The notes under the pieces are model-generated. The model worked only from the letters and a program-made list of their open reading frames with translations. It was not told the DNA's origin and made no database searches. Of a stretch of 64,000 bases of DNA, positions 12,855-25,559 are shown piece after piece (positions within the stretch are counted from its first letter, which is position 1; each line of letters opens with the position of its first letter). Position numbers and translations under genes: made by a program. The DNA comes from Plectrocnemia conspersa (Eukaryota > Arthropoda > Insecta > Trichoptera > Polycentropodidae), in contig VTFK01000513.1 in the NCBI GenBank assembly GCA_009617715.1, positions 1 through 64,000 of the forward strand, in the 5' to 3' direction.

Positions 12855-12885
12855 GCTGCGGGGTTCCGATCCCGCGGTCTCTAAG
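12855..12885 (+). other. tRNA T-arm-like fragment, possible SINE relic
   Basis: GCGGGGTTCCGATCCCGC forms a 5-bp GCGGG/CCCGC stem closing a loop resembling a T-loop/B-box (GTTCCGATC) with one extra base. No acceptor stem, anticodon arm or A-box is visible nearby, so this is not a tRNA gene. A decayed SINE head is possible. Confidence 0.3.
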
Positions 12886-12889
12886 TTAT

Positions 12890-13555
12890 CAATCTAGACA
12901 TAACGAGCCTCAATATTGCAATCTTTATTACTTAATGTTTCATACTAAATTTATTTATTTATTTATATAGTTAATCTTTAGACCTCCAGATTCATTATTC
13001 AACGTTGATGATTTAATATTTACATGAGATGAAAGTTTTACTTTTATTAAAAATGTGTATGCGTGGGTTTTTACCATTGTTTAGAATACATTTCCTAAGC
13101 ACAACTAGAACATTAAACTTTTATTTTATGTTATTTAATCTGTATTACAAGTAAATAGTTTTTAAGCTTACTTTACAATTGGATCTGTTTCTTAAAAAAA
13201 AACACAAAAAAGATTGAAGAGTTGATTATGTTCTATTTTTTTGAAACGAAGTGCTATCCCATGAATAAAGAATTTGCCTACACTTAAGGAATCTTTCAAC
13301 CGTGTATTTTTTTTCTGTTCAAGGATAACAAATGTTTACATGTCAAATTATTATGGTAAAAAAACTAGTTCGTAAATAATAACATTATATTTGAACCAAT
13401 CAAAAGTGCTAGTTAATGCATGTTTTTTTTACATTGATTATAATAAATTTAATTCTTAAAGAATAGATTAAATATCTAATACGTGTAAAAGCTTATTTAC
13501 TATTAAAAAAATCGTGACATTAGTAGTTATTGTATCAAGCCACAGATTTATGAAT
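12890..13555. other. A/T-rich desert
   Basis: Nothing recognisable apart from homopolymer tracts. Confidence 0.55.
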
Positions 13556-13559
13556 ATAT

Positions 13560-13940
13560 TTATTTCCACTACCACAAGCTAACCATGCGACACTTAATCG
13601 GTTAGGCTCGCGCCCGTCGCCTTAACGTCGTCGTTTGAATTATGAAATCGTTTTACGACAGTCAGTATATCAAACGGCTCATCCAACCAGGGAAAAATCA
13701 ACGTGAAAATAATGGTGTTAATTTTTTTACGATCGCTAAATCACACGACGCGGCGCCGCTGTTCGTTCGTTGTTTGCGCAATTTTCCGGCGTCTTCGGCT
13801 CAATTCGCTCAATATTCATAAGGTTAGTGTGTCGTCGGGATTGTCGGATTGTTTCCGTGAAATATCGCCTTTTTATAACAGGTTCGGTCGTTAATTTTAT
13901 TCGGTCGCGATAAATCCGGTGTAAGGTATGCATATATATT
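13560..13940. promoter_or_regulatory. CpG-containing island, possible promoter or first exon
   Basis: The island is rich in CpG, with the palindrome GCGGCGCCGC at 13750-13759. On the plus strand there is an initiator-like TCAGTATA near 13669. Two donor-like words follow, AAGGTTAGT near 13820 and AAGGTATGC near 13925. The two opposing open frames of 63 and 65 codons (13703-13933) match no family. A noncoding first exon or an enhancer are both possible. Confidence 0.35.
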
Positions 13941-14810
13941 TTGAATTTATATATTCATGAAACCGTCGACCAACTACTGTGACTGTGTCACATTAATACA
14001 ATTTAAGGTGTATAAAATTTATTTGGATGTGAATTTTAGGCATTTTTTTATTATTTGTACAATATGATATACGTTATGATTTTTTTATTGTTATTATAAA
14101 TCATACCAAAGCAAATGTACCCATAATATAATATTATGATTTGGATGGGAATAGGCAAAAAATATTTAGCAACTTTTATGTCTATTTTATTATATTTATA
14201 AATATTGTAAACTAATAGATAATACAAAATAAATAACCAACCTATTGTATAAAATATTTTTTTAGGCAAATTTAAAAATATTTTTCATAGAAAATAAAAT
14301 GCTTTTAAAATGCAAATTTTGAATTTTTTTTTTCAACTTTGTAACAATGACTATTGATAACTTTAAGTATACAACATTTCTCGAAAAAATTTTTAATAAT
14401 TTTTTAATAAACGTTTTTTTTAAATTCCAGCGACAAATTTTTACGATCATTTAATTATGATAGCTCAAAAATTTCATATTGGAATACATTTAAACCAATC
14501 GATATATATTTTTACCAGTGAAAATATGAATTATCTGGAATGTGATATAATTTAATTAACTGTAAAAATATAATTTAACTGATAGACCTGGACTGGAAAT
14601 TCCCTATATGGCAATACTGAGCAGCAAAGAAAACACTACAAAAAATCATATAAATATTATGAGTAGATATATTTAATAATGTGTAATGCCTAATGAAAAT
14701 ATTTTGTAAAAAAGATGTCGCAACGGTGGCTAATTTTTATATTTATTTGTAGCATAGAAAGAGTTAACTCTAACATATTATTATTAATTCAAGAAATTAT
14801 ATTAGGATGT
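13941..14810. other. A/T-rich desert
   Basis: Low-complexity open frames only; no recognisable element. Confidence 0.6.
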
Positions 14811-14815
14811 TAAAA

Positions 14816-15060
14816 AAAATATTAAATGCCATTTTTGTCGTGAGGCCCGGAATCATTGTTTTCCCAGAGACCTGCGTGACGGTGGTGGAGGGCATTCTTT
14901 GGCGGACCGCGACGGGAGTGTGACGACCGGTGGTGCGTCGTCCGCTGATAACATGTAACATAAATTGTGAACTTTTAATAAAAAAACTATTACAGCGGCT
15001 AAATCTGTGTGTAATTGCTACCCAACACCATCGTCCGCCAAACAACTTAATACTTTTTAT
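14816..15060. promoter_or_regulatory. Island upstream of the candidate exon
   Basis: A G+C-rich stretch open in one frame on each strand. The plus frame from about 14824 reads NAIFVVRPGIIVFPE and later stops after ATGV. The minus frame spans 15087-14797. There is no polypyrimidine acceptor ahead of either frame. Both could be chance in a regulatory island, but because it lies about 75 bp before a candidate exon it could belong to the same gene. Confidence 0.3.
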
Positions 15061-15133
15061 CAATTTATATAACTTTAAATACGTCATGGAAATTAATATA
15101 TACTAATCTTTACAATACATATTTTTACAACAG

Positions 15134-15201
15134 GCAGGCGAACTGCAGTTCAATCGGAACCTTGATGCTCAGTACCCCAAGGACCATAATATTATGGACT
15201 T
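15134..15201 (+). CDS. Candidate internal exon of an unidentified gene
   Basis: A T-rich tract ending in TTTTTACAACAG, followed 4 bases later by a second AG (GCAG), gives acceptors after 15133 or 15137. A GTAAGT donor starts at 15202. The enclosed 68 or 64 nt have normal G+C and one stop-free frame, reading GELQFNRNLDAQYPKDHN then IMDL. Neither length is a multiple of 3, so inclusion would shift the frame unless neighbouring phases fit. A 350-bp island directly follows, as often seen beside alternatively spliced exons. I do not recognise the peptide. Splice sites and composition are seen; exon status is inference. Confidence 0.4.
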
Positions 15202-15219
15202 GTAAGTCATTTATGAATT

Positions 15220-15565
15220 AACTAGTCTTTGTATAGCTACCAGTGATACTTATGACATTGACTTGCGAATGAAACAACGAAATCGGGAGCATATTGTGTA
15301 AGGATATAAAGAACAAATTGAGGATTTCAAACGCGTTTGCATTGCAAATCAGACGATTGGCGTCCGAACTAGAAACCGGGTGTGTATTTCATTGGATGTG
15401 TTACTGTATCGGGTTACTACGGCGCGACTGAGGTGGCCATAACTCATCATACACCTGCTGGAAAGTTACCAAATTACAAAATTTACGGCGACACTTAACG
15501 ACGCCCGATCGGACATAACGAACGAGGAAAATATGCTTGCCTCGTTTTGGATTCGTTAAACAAAT
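15220..15565. promoter_or_regulatory. Island directly downstream of the candidate exon
   Basis: Mixed composition with no long frame, containing CGATTGGCGTCC, CCCGATCGG and similar words. Its position just after the donor suggests an intronic splicing or transcription enhancer. Confidence 0.35.
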
Positions 15566-15569
15566 ATTT

Positions 15570-16560
15570 CGGTGATTCAAGATGAAAATAATATAAATAA
15601 ATATATCAAATCGTTATCATTGTACTTCGAGAAATTTAGCTTATTGATTTAATCATCTACGAATTGTGTCATAATAATAATAGAAATATCTCCATTGTTA
15701 TTAAAAAAAAATGTTTTTAATTTTCCTATTATATACATTAAAATGAATGTGTATACCAGTAAAATATAATAATCTTACTAGTATCATAGTAAAATCATTT
15801 CATTATACATTTTCACTAGTAGATATATATTAATCTGATTAAATGCTGCTCTAAACTGTCATTTATACTCAACTTGACAATAGCGAAACGTCCATTTTCT
15901 GTTCAAACCCAAACTTAATCTAAACTAATTAACTGTTATAATATACGTTTATGTTAGATTTTAATTTGAACAAAAAATTAACGTTTTTGATGATTTTATC
16001 CAAGAAAATTATTATTTATTTTTATTAATATTAAAATATCTACTATAATGTTAGTTAAAAATATTTAAATCAAAATACCCATAATATGCTAATTTTACTA
16101 TATTTTATATGTTTTACTTTAATTATTTTATTTTTTATTCGGCTAGGTTCATTTTAGAATATGTTAAACACTTTATTATTTCTCTGTTCCAATGAAAAGT
16201 GTGATATCAGTCAAAAGCCCATATCAGTCCTAATGTAGTGTTTGTAATACATTATTTATAATATAAATTAGTTAAAAGTTCAAGTTTGTATAATAATAAA
16301 TAAACCAAAAATTAGTCGAAGTTAGTAGCTAAAAAATATAGAGATATACAAATTAAAAAGTAGCAAATAAACATTCAATAAAATAATTAATTTCTTACAA
16401 AATAATCTAAGCTGCGATTGCTATTAAACAAGATTTCAAGACTTAAGATTAAAGATAATCATTAAATTTATTAATCATACTTTGTATACCAACAATTAGT
16501 AACGCACAGTATGATTAATAAATATAAACATCCTTTATGCAAAATCTTTTAATGCAAATT
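15570..16560. other. A/T-rich desert with one hairpin
   Basis: Contains the 16-bp inverted repeat listed separately; otherwise nothing recognised. Confidence 0.6.
16466..16523. repeat. Perfect 16-bp inverted repeat with 26-base loop
   Basis: Arms 16466-16481 and 16508-16523 are exact reverse complements (core TTTATTAATCATACT). The stem is A/T-rich; the size is like a short hairpin RNA, but nothing else supports transcription. Confidence 0.75.
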
Positions 16561-16689
16561 TTAGTAAATTGTTGTCACGACATTAATCCAGATCATTTTT
16601 GGAGTCGCAAAATTCATGGAAATATATTTGCCAAAAAATATAAGACTTTTATCCAACAGTAATCAAGTACCAGTAAAACAGCGAAATAA

Positions 16690-16825
16690 AATTATATCAT
16701 TAAAATTAAAATTTATTTCTGCTTCAATAGCCGCTAGACTAAGCAACGCGACGCTGATCGTATACTCTCTTAGTCTCTCCGCGACTCTCGGAGAAACAAA
16801 ATTAAACGTCGTCATTTTTTAACAA
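16690..16825. promoter_or_regulatory. Short island with small hairpin
   Basis: CpG-containing stretch with TCTCCG at 16776-16781 and CGGAGA at 16789-16794 around a 7-base loop. The open frame crossing it (16616-16822) resembles nothing known. Confidence 0.3.
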
Positions 16826-17529
16826 ATACAATTTTTATTTTTTTACGATACCAAATATCTGTATTCATACCTAGATTTAGTGATCACGTTGTAAATATAT
16901 GATAGGATAAATTTATATGTACATATATAACATATTTAAATGTTTCATAAAATAATTTATTTTATTTAGACATTTAACAACACTAAGCATTTTAATCTTA
17001 GGCAATATATACAAGGAAAAAGGAACCATGAAAAGTAATAAAATATTAAAGAACATATAGTAGTGGTTTAGAAAGAGTACTGCCTTTTTATTTAGAAGAG
17101 ATAACGACTGAACTATATATAAGCAAAAGCGATCGTACTCTTAAAGATGTGAGAGATTAAATGAATCAAAATTGTATGAACTTTGATCCAAGTTAAGTCA
17201 GAAGAATGCTTGTAGAAGATCTATCGGTATTATTATATATCCACGTAGCAAGAATTTATGAAAATGCATGAAACACTTGTGCACAATTGACGTTAGTAAT
17301 AAACATGAAACATTTTTTTTTAAGAATAATGTATCAATATATTTTAAAAGTATTTTATTAAAAAATAGTAAACCATATGAATTTATTGTGTTTGCATAAT
17401 CAAATGGATCGAATATAATTTTATTATCAAACTTTATTGCCTAAGAAATATGATATACTTTTTATTTAAGCTCGTTTCATAAATAATGCATATATTTTCC
17501 GAAATGTTTTACACAAAATTTATAGCTGC

Positions 17530-18690
17530 TTCATACACTCGTCGATTCACGTAATAAAAACACATCTAGACCACCATCAACATCACCATTCTCGACGATT
17601 GTACATAAATGCTCGAACGTTTGAACTTCAAGATCACGTTTTAGTGGTCAATTGTAGGTGGTTTTGTGACTTGTGTCCAAGACATAAAACGTAATCTATA
17701 GAGAAAAAAATGTAACGACCGCATAAATCTTGAAATCAATGAGCTAAATCAATAAATGACAATTGGTCGCTCATTCGAAGCACTTTACGTTTTTTTATTA
17801 CTGATTGTAATTTGTAGAATTACATCGAAAATCCCATAAAAACCAATTACTGAAATGTTGCGTTTTAAAATCTGATATATGGTTTAATCCACGACACAAT
17901 CTCGATAATGACGTCGTTAAAATATTTTGATTTTTCTGAACAGTTAGCGAAAGGTGGTATGTAAATTTTTAACGAATGCAATTATTTTATATTAAGGATG
18001 TAGCATATTAAATAAATATAATTTTAATATTAAATGTAAAATATATACACGAAAGTCGTGTTTTATGTTTTACTCACGTACGAAAAACACCTGTCTGTGA
18101 TTTCGCATAAAAATATTTTCACATATACATAAAATCATGCACGTATTTCTTCTCAAGATCTATCTCAATATTATGGGTAATTTCAATTATACAGCTATCG
18201 TAGTAGATCACAATGGATCACGATATAACAAACATCGTTTATGCATTAAAACTCTGCATACCGGATCTTAAACTTTCATTATAAACACTGAAGATATCGT
18301 GTACTTAATTCAAGTATTTTTTCCCTTCTTATTCTAATTTATATTCAATAAAAAAACAATTTTGATAAAAAAAATATTTTTTTATGTAACTTTCAAATCG
18401 ATCAATATCAAAACATTGTAATGTAACATACACAAATATGGTATTAGCCGTTGTCCGTAAATTTACACGAAAATCGTGAAACATGAGTAGCGGCACGAAA
18501 TTTCACATAAATAATTATCAGCAGATAAAATCACAATTAAACACACGCCCATGTTGGAGTAATGCACTAAAGATGTTCTATTTGCCAACTATAAAAGTGA
18601 ATATAGCCTTTTTAATTACGGATAAACCGTAACGATCGGTTTACGCAACGCTGAGAAGATTTCTTTGGCTAACTTTATTATGAATTTTTT
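17530..18690. promoter_or_regulatory. Series of small islands
   Basis: Three moderately G+C-rich patches (17530-17700, 17740-17960 and 18440-18690) separated by A/T runs. They hold ordinary homeodomain-like AATTA and TAATAAA words and no credible frame. Regulatory function is inferred only from composition. Confidence 0.25.
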
Positions 18691-18694
18691 AGAG

Positions 18695-19440
18695 CAAAAA
18701 ACCTGCAATCACGATTTGAGTGTTATATAATTAAAAAGTTAAAATCAATCACCCAAAAATAAACTTGAACTATAAATATAGATTTAATTGTATATTAGGA
18801 TGATTTTTGTTTTGTAAGAAAATTTGCTTATTTTTGCCACAGATATAAATTAATTTTAAAACTGTAATTATTTTTTTAAATAATACAATATATCTAAAAC
18901 TTTTTATTGTAATGAAAAACACTTATTAATATAATAATATACCATCAAATATTATTTAAAACTAATACTATTCAATTATACCACAATTTAAGATTGTGTA
19001 AATTATACTGAACAGAACCCACTAATATAATTTATTTATACTATCTAAATCATTTTACTTTTCAAGCACACATAAGAATAGTTTACACTTAGTACATATT
19101 TAATTCATTAGTAATCGTTATTATAATTATTAATAATAATAATAATAATAACACAATTTTAGCAATGTGTGAAAAACGATCTAATAAGCTAAAAAAATCT
19201 ATAACACAATTCATAACAATGAAATAATTTTTTTTTTGTATTTTTAAATATAATCTATTTATTTTATCTTTATGGATAAAATATTGTATTGTGTAATATA
19301 AAGGCTCATTTCTTATAATTTTCAGGTGTTTAACCATATAATTTTATATTTATTGCAAATATATTATTTTATAAGCATGTATAAATTATTTCGGAATTTA
19401 GTAATTCAATCTCGGTAATAATAAACTTAACAAAGCCAAC
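18695..19440. other. A/T-rich desert
   Basis: Includes an AAT trinucleotide run near 19131-19150; nothing else seen. Confidence 0.55.
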
Positions 19441-20060
19441 CATTAATTTAGTACAATTTTCCGCATTGTCCAACTTGGGCCATTACACGTGTTCGTCGGA
19501 AAAGCGTAGGCGATTTTTTTCCATCCAATAAACGTAACCTGTTGTTATTTTTTCTGGGATATCCAAACACCTGTAAGCCTACACGAGCGCTAACGGGTGA
19601 GACTAACATTTTTTGGACCATCTAATTGCCTAAGATTCCTCTAGAGTAGACTGACTTAACTCCATAGCGATAAATTACTATGGAGCTTAAGAATAATGTC
19701 GCGATCGTGTCATCCGATATCTCTTGCGGAAGACACGGGGAGTGATAAATATGCAAACGGTAGCCATACCGCGGCCGCCCATTATATTTAATTATTAAAT
19801 AAATATTTATGCTGGTTTGGTTTATTTATACGGATTTATTTGGGCGTTTCCGTAAGACAAATATTCGATAAAAATTGCTGAATAATTCCAGCGGACGCCC
19901 ACGACATTTGTGCGCTCGAAAGAATGCGTTTCGCTCTGCTCATATCGTTTAATAACCACACGAAATGTGTGTAATAAATTAAAAATTAAATGAAAAAGTG
20001 GATGCTGGAATAAATTTGTAATTTGGCCCGCTCGTAGAAAGTATGAAACGCGTTTATTTA
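19440..20060. promoter_or_regulatory. Large island, probable regulatory element
   Basis: About 600 bp of mixed composition with CpG-containing palindromes CCGCGG and GCGGCCGC near 19770, a TCGCGATCG word near 19700 and several ATAAATTA/TTATTTAT homeodomain-like cores. No frame above 60 codons. Confidence 0.4.
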
Positions 20061-20064
20061 TTAG

Positions 20065-21430
20065 AGAAAATAATGAAATATTAATTTTTTAATCAAGAAA
20101 TATTGCATTTATATAGTATGTTTATTGATAGCTTTGTCATTGAAATGAATTCAGATTAACTTAAGTTTTATTTTTTTTAAATACGCAAATTAAGCAATTA
20201 AAATTTATGAATAATTTATATAGACTTATCTTTATTTATAGTTTTTATATCCCAGTAGTTAGCAAACTTTTAAGACAAAAGAACCAAATAGAAGTATCCT
20301 TTAGAATTTTATTTGCGATTCAAAGCACATTTTTAAGAAAATATTTAAATATAACAAACTTAAATTTAACCAGCACAAATGGTATAATTTGCTGACTATT
20401 GACTTGAAGATCAGAATTACCAATTATTATATAATTATTATCTATCGATCATCACAAATTATGTTAACCTAGATTTTCCTAATCCCACTGATGAATATCA
20501 CAACGATTAATCTAAATCGACCTAGGTTGTACATTACATATATTGAAAAATATCTAATAATAAGCTACTTCAGTTCATAGAGAGTATCTTATATGTTTTA
20601 ATAAAAAAATTCTTAAAAAAGTAATTGAAAAATAAAGATGCTTTGCCGCTATAGTTATTTAGCAGAAATTATTTATTTTTGACTAATATAGACTTTTTGC
20701 TTATTATTTTAATGTATAAATTAAAATTTGAAAATATCTTATTTTGTATTTCAGATTAAGTAGTATTATTCATTTATTAAATAATATTTTTTAAATATTT
20801 TACATTTTTTTTATTGAATACGTATAAGATATTTTATAAGATTATATATTTGAATTACAAATAACAATATAAATACTAGTATATTTTTTTAAATAGTACT
20901 ACATATTACCATCTTTTTAATTTTAAGAACTAATTTCTAGTTATTTTTAAATTAAGATGCGTTTTATGTTTAATAAAAAAATATTTTTTGTTTACCTATT
21001 TTATTATTAATATTTAAAAATAAATTTGATCATGTAGCATAATCTTTTCACTAAAAAAACTTGTTATTCTATTAAATAAAAATTTTAGGATAAACTGAGC
21101 TGCAATTTTATACACTAATTTCTTGGTAAACTTTTTACTTTTGAAAGTCAAAAACGCATTTGCTAACTTAGCAAATGCTTCAAGGCTAATTTTTCTAAGC
21201 AGCAAGAATTTGTTTATATATTCTTCTCACAATACATTATTTCACTTATACCGATAATATGATAATTAATTTAGCAGCGTAGTGAAAATATTGCAAAAAA
21301 ATATACATAAAAATATATTTCATTATCAGATTTCTGTTTTTGAAAATATTTATATAATATACAATAAATCAAAAATATGACGCAAAATATACGTAATTGT
21401 TTATTTAAATGTCAACTTTAGATTTTAAAA
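20065..21430. other. A/T-rich desert
   Basis: Low-complexity frames only; no transposon ends recognised. Confidence 0.6.
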
Positions 21431-22290
21431 TAGCTCATATACCCATTTCAATGGTATTATAACCTTTAATATCGCGTGTTATGGTGATTTAAACTATATG
21501 TTTATAGCCTTGAATCAACATTGACTTACCCTTCATAAAAAATTGTTTATCGTAATTTAATTAAATCTTATTTTCATTTTATATGTATATTTTCTCATTA
21601 TTAGCCATTAAAATGTATTTATTCCATTTGTGATTTACGTGTGGCGTCACGCAATAAAATTTTATTTGCCAAAATATAAAATAACTAAAGCTTACCAACA
21701 ATAAGTATTTTAATAATCCCCTTTTAAATAATGCGTTTAAAATTTAAATTGTAAAATATTCCCTCAAATTAAATTTGACTCGCGCTTTCATGCCATTTAA
21801 AAATCATTAAAAAGTTTGCCTTTTGCCTTTCACAAACATGGAGTAATAAATAAATTCAGGTAGCTAAGCGCATTGTCTATAACGTCATAAATTAAACGCT
21901 ACCTGTTCGATATTCAAATAACCAATGAGAAGCTCATAAATTAAGTTTAAGTCGCCAATCCGACATATATTAAAAAAAATAATACATAAACACGTAAATC
22001 TAGGTTACCGTTAAATATGCAGTATTATTTTGACTACCATACAACCTGATTGGTTTTTCAAGACTTGCGTTATTTCATTGATTCTGGATGCTTATAAAAT
22101 TTATGGCACCTGGCCATTGCTTTATGTCAAAATGATATATGGCCGTCGATGAGAAAATATAATATGTGATATAACTATGGAAATTCAGTGCCATACTGAT
22201 CAATTAGATAAATAGATATTTAACTAAAGGCACGCGTCAAATCCGCCAAAGAAATGTCAAAGTGATTAAGTGACTCTCTAAAGTGAAATA
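21430..22290. promoter_or_regulatory. Broad island with Hox-type words
   Basis: Mixed-composition patches. Near 21860-21910 there is an 8-bp inverted pair, CAGGTAGC and GCTACCTG, about 30 bp apart. Near 22045-22150 there are TTTATGGCACC, TTTATGTC and CTGATTGG, resembling Cad/AbdB-type TTTATG cores. No coding frame. Confidence 0.35.
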
Positions 22291-22299
22291 AAATACAGG

Positions 22300-22975
22300 T
22301 TATTTATGAATTATTTAGTTTTTGCTAGAAAACTAAGTTATTATATTTACAATAAATTACATTTAATTTTAAATTATATCTATGCATAAACGAATGCAAA
22401 AACTCTTTATAAGTAAGTATTTTATTTATATATAACTTTTAAATTTACTAGTCTTCATTAATATCAATTCTATTTAGTATATTGAATGCACGCTTTCTTA
22501 TAAGTTCAACAAAATCACGTATGAGCTTAAAGTATATACACTTCTTTATACAAAAGAATAAGTCAATTGCTTTTCAATATCTATTGAAAACGAGTTTTCC
22601 CACGCACCATATGTAAACATTGTATGTGATTAGTATAATTTATGTTTTTGTGTGATATTTATGCGTTTTATGTAATACTATATTTGTACATAATAATTAA
22701 TTATAATAATATATACTTTCAAGTTTAAAAGCGGATTAGTCTCAAAAGATTTGGAAAAAATGTATTATGTTGATAATAAGAATTATAAAAAATAAAATAC
22801 CTTTGTATTTATAAAAGCACAATTTGGAAGAGATATGACTTAATACAGAGTTTTAAAGGTATTATATCACTTTGTTTTAAATATATCAGTTTCTTTTATT
22901 TGTAAATGAAAGTGTTGTTTAAGACTGCTTTTATAGCTTGGAGGATATATTTGTGTTTAAAGAAAAACTCCATTA
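22300..22975. other. A/T-rich desert
   Basis: Nothing recognisable. Confidence 0.55.
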
Positions 22976-22984
22976 TTATATAAA

Positions 22985-23590
22985 GTAAGCGTGCTGCGGT
23001 GGAAACCGGTGCATTGTCGTCATGAATTTTATTTTTTTATTTCATTGCCATTTTTCATGTATGTATTATAATATATACGCTTTGTATATGTAGTTATAAT
23101 CAACACCAGATTGTGAATCTCCGTCGCCGGCGATTGCACAAGCGGCAGGTATGATACAAAGGGAATCTTCTCCCTAGTTGGGTTCCAGATACGACACCTT
23201 GCCTCGGCGAGAAGACAACAATTCTCACCATTGTGTTGAGATTGCCAATGTAATCTTTGGTATTTTGCACCGCGGTGGGTTTTCACGCCGGAAAAGCTAT
23301 TGCCACACTTAAAAACTGACGTGTCAAAGTTATCCCATCTTAAAAAGTGGGTATAGTTAATAATAAATCAAGGTTTTCCTAATTGGCGAATGCATATTTT
23401 AGAAATGTGTATCAGATAATGGAAAGCACCTAACCTTGGCGTCGCTGTCACGATGGAACACGTTTCACCCGACTTTATGACAAACTCGAGATGCATTTCA
23501 GCACACGAATCGTGAAGTACAAAAGTGAATGAATGCACTTTATGAATATGCTGCCTCTGTGTGAATTTGCACTTTCATAATAGACAATTT
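22985..23590. promoter_or_regulatory. Island with imperfect hairpins
   Basis: G+C-normal. TCTTCTC near 23167 pairs with GAGAAGA near 23210, and CAATTCTCA near 23218 partly pairs with TGAGATTG near 23237. The minus frame at 23286-23029 is open for 85 codons but matches no family and runs into A/T-rich sequence. Confidence 0.35.
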
Positions 23591-23599
23591 CAAAATAAA

Positions 23600-24795
23600 A
23601 CCCTTTAAGAACTAAGAATTAATACTAATTTTATTTAATTGAAAATTAAATTGTCTTGATTTCTTTAAATAAAAAAATTAAAGCCTTAAAATTAATTAAA
23701 TATTTAATTTTGGAAACTTATACACAACGATTTTTTTTTTTTTGAATGTGTATTTTTCTTTATTCTAGAAATGATAAACCCAATTAAAACATACAAATTA
23801 TTCATTAGTAAGATTAAATTAAAGTTCCTTTATAACTGCTTTATCAAATTAAGTTTTAAATGATTTTAATTGCAATTTAAAAAAATATTATCAAAAGTAT
23901 TTGTTAAAATTAAAATAACATTTTAGTAAAAATGTAGAAAGTTAGACAATATATCTAAAAATAATAGCAAAAATTAAAAATATGTAACAAACACAATTTT
24001 ATTGTTTAAAAATTGATTATTAAAAATAAAATATTTTTAAACGTTTACTAAAAAAAATTATAATTTATTTATAAATTGATAATACATCATTTTATTTTTA
24101 CTAATTTTTTTTTGATAAAAAGAAATAGCATTCCTATGAATTTTAAACATGTAAATATTTTATTAATAATTTTATCATAAATATACAAATATATTTTAAT
24201 ATTCTATTGCTTACTATTCGATATTCTAAACAACCCACACAGTGCGCCCTTGAAACATTTGAGATCTGAATATCACGTTCTATTCACCAAAAAAAAATAA
24301 TTATTATTATATTTATCAACACACCTTTAGGTTAAACGCGTTTTTTTATATTATTAGCTGATTCAGTCTAAACAAAAAAGCAAATATACACATCCAAGTG
24401 TCCAACAACAGTATCAATTATTAATTTCAATTCAATATTACTTAAACCGATGGACTTTACTTTAACAAAAAAAAAGTGTGGACACCCCCTCATAAAAATA
24501 TTCCAAACCTTGTATCCCCGGACTGCACAATTTATAGAATAACACGTCAAAAAATGTACCGATTGAGAAATATTTTTTTGTTGAATATTCATAAAATATT
24601 CCATATAACTATAAACAGCTATTAGAAAAGTTTCAATAGTTAATATAAACGACCAAGTTCTATTGTTTTAATAAATTATTACGATATTCATTCGTGAGTT
24701 TAAAAAAATCTACTAATCTCTGAAGATCGATCAAAAAATTACAATGATCACAAATTCAGATTTTTTAAATACGATAAAAATTTAAAAATAGTTTG
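23600..24795. other. A/T-rich desert
   Basis: Dense A and T tracts; no gene or element recognised. Confidence 0.6.
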
Positions 24796-24803
24796 GTCCA
24801 TAT

Positions 24804-24862
24804 AGGATTCGAAGGCAGATCTTTGAGTTAAATAGTCAGTGACTCATACCAATCGTCTATCG
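24804..24862 (-). other. Decayed tRNA-like sequence, possible SINE head
   Basis: On the minus strand TAGACGATTGG (24849-24859) fits the RNA polymerase III A-box, and CCTTCGAATCC (24805-24815) fits the B-box core TTCGAATCC. No convincing cloverleaf stems surround them, so it is more likely a SINE or tRNA relic than a gene. Confidence 0.3.
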
Positions 24863-24909
24863 TGCTGGTTACGCCTAAAAATCAAATAAAGCATTAGCTT
24901 TTTAACACT

Positions 24910-25290
24910 TCTCACTACTTAAAACAGCATAAAAAAAATTCAAAATCTTGACAAATGGGTACCGTTGAGCGGTCCATTTATTAATCGTATTGTAATGTGC
25001 GAAGAAACATGGTCCCTTTACGACAATAGAAAATAATCTGAGCTATGATTTTATGTTATAAAGACTCAGTATAATCCACTATCACTTTTAAATCCTAGCA
25101 AAACAATCACAACTAAAATGCAATGTCAAGAAATCGATCAAATCTTCCAAGAACTGATACGCCTGGTTTCTGCATTTGGCAATCATAATGGTCCAATTTA
25201 CTTACTTACGACAATACACGATTGGTGCCATAAAACTAAAATAAGTTTTGAAATATATCCCTATTTATCATATTTACTAAACTAATTGTC
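24910..25290 (+). pseudogene. mariner transposase relic (first of three)
   Basis: Translated pieces follow the mariner order on the plus strand. LDKWVPLSG begins at 24947, then FINRIVMCEETWSLYDNRK, where the usual first catalytic Asp of the CDE-type motif has become Glu. Then LLNPSKTITT and CQEIDQIFQELIRL follow. YDNTR at 25207-25221 is the second catalytic block, readable one frame over. Stops and shifts break it throughout, and the N-terminal HTH region and terminal repeats are not visible. Mariner transposase is a nuclear cut-and-paste enzyme; this copy is dead. Confidence 0.8.
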
Positions 25291-25358
25291 TAGACATTCT
25301 ACAACTCTATTTTGCGTCAACTTTTCGACAACCACACTGCTGCTTTTAAAACTGGAGT

Positions 25359-25376
25359 GTGGTGAAAAGTCACCAC
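25359..25376. repeat. 7-bp hairpin, GTGGTGA/TCACCAC
   Basis: Perfect arms around an AAAG loop just after the mariner relic. It might be part of an old element end; no function shown. Confidence 0.5.
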
Positions 25377-25559
25377 CTTAATGAATAATTCTAATTATTT
25401 ATATTTATAATTATCTGTTTATAAGCCCCAATTATTTTTATATCAGCCTAATATTACACAATTCTAAGGCAATAATGAAAATCAAACAATTTTTGCGTAA
25501 CCGTTCTAATTTCATTACGTATTTCTTCAATGATCGAAAGCATGAATAAAAAATATTTC

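Noticed and set aside
12855..12885. tRNA gene
   Set aside because: Only a T-arm-like stem is present; the acceptor stem, anticodon arm and A-box are missing.
23029..23286. 85-codon minus frame as a gene
   Set aside because: Its C-terminal third is low-complexity A/T-derived sequence, and there is no domain or splice support.
24804..24862. Functional tRNA gene on the minus strand
   Set aside because: A-box and B-box words are present but no cloverleaf can be paired.
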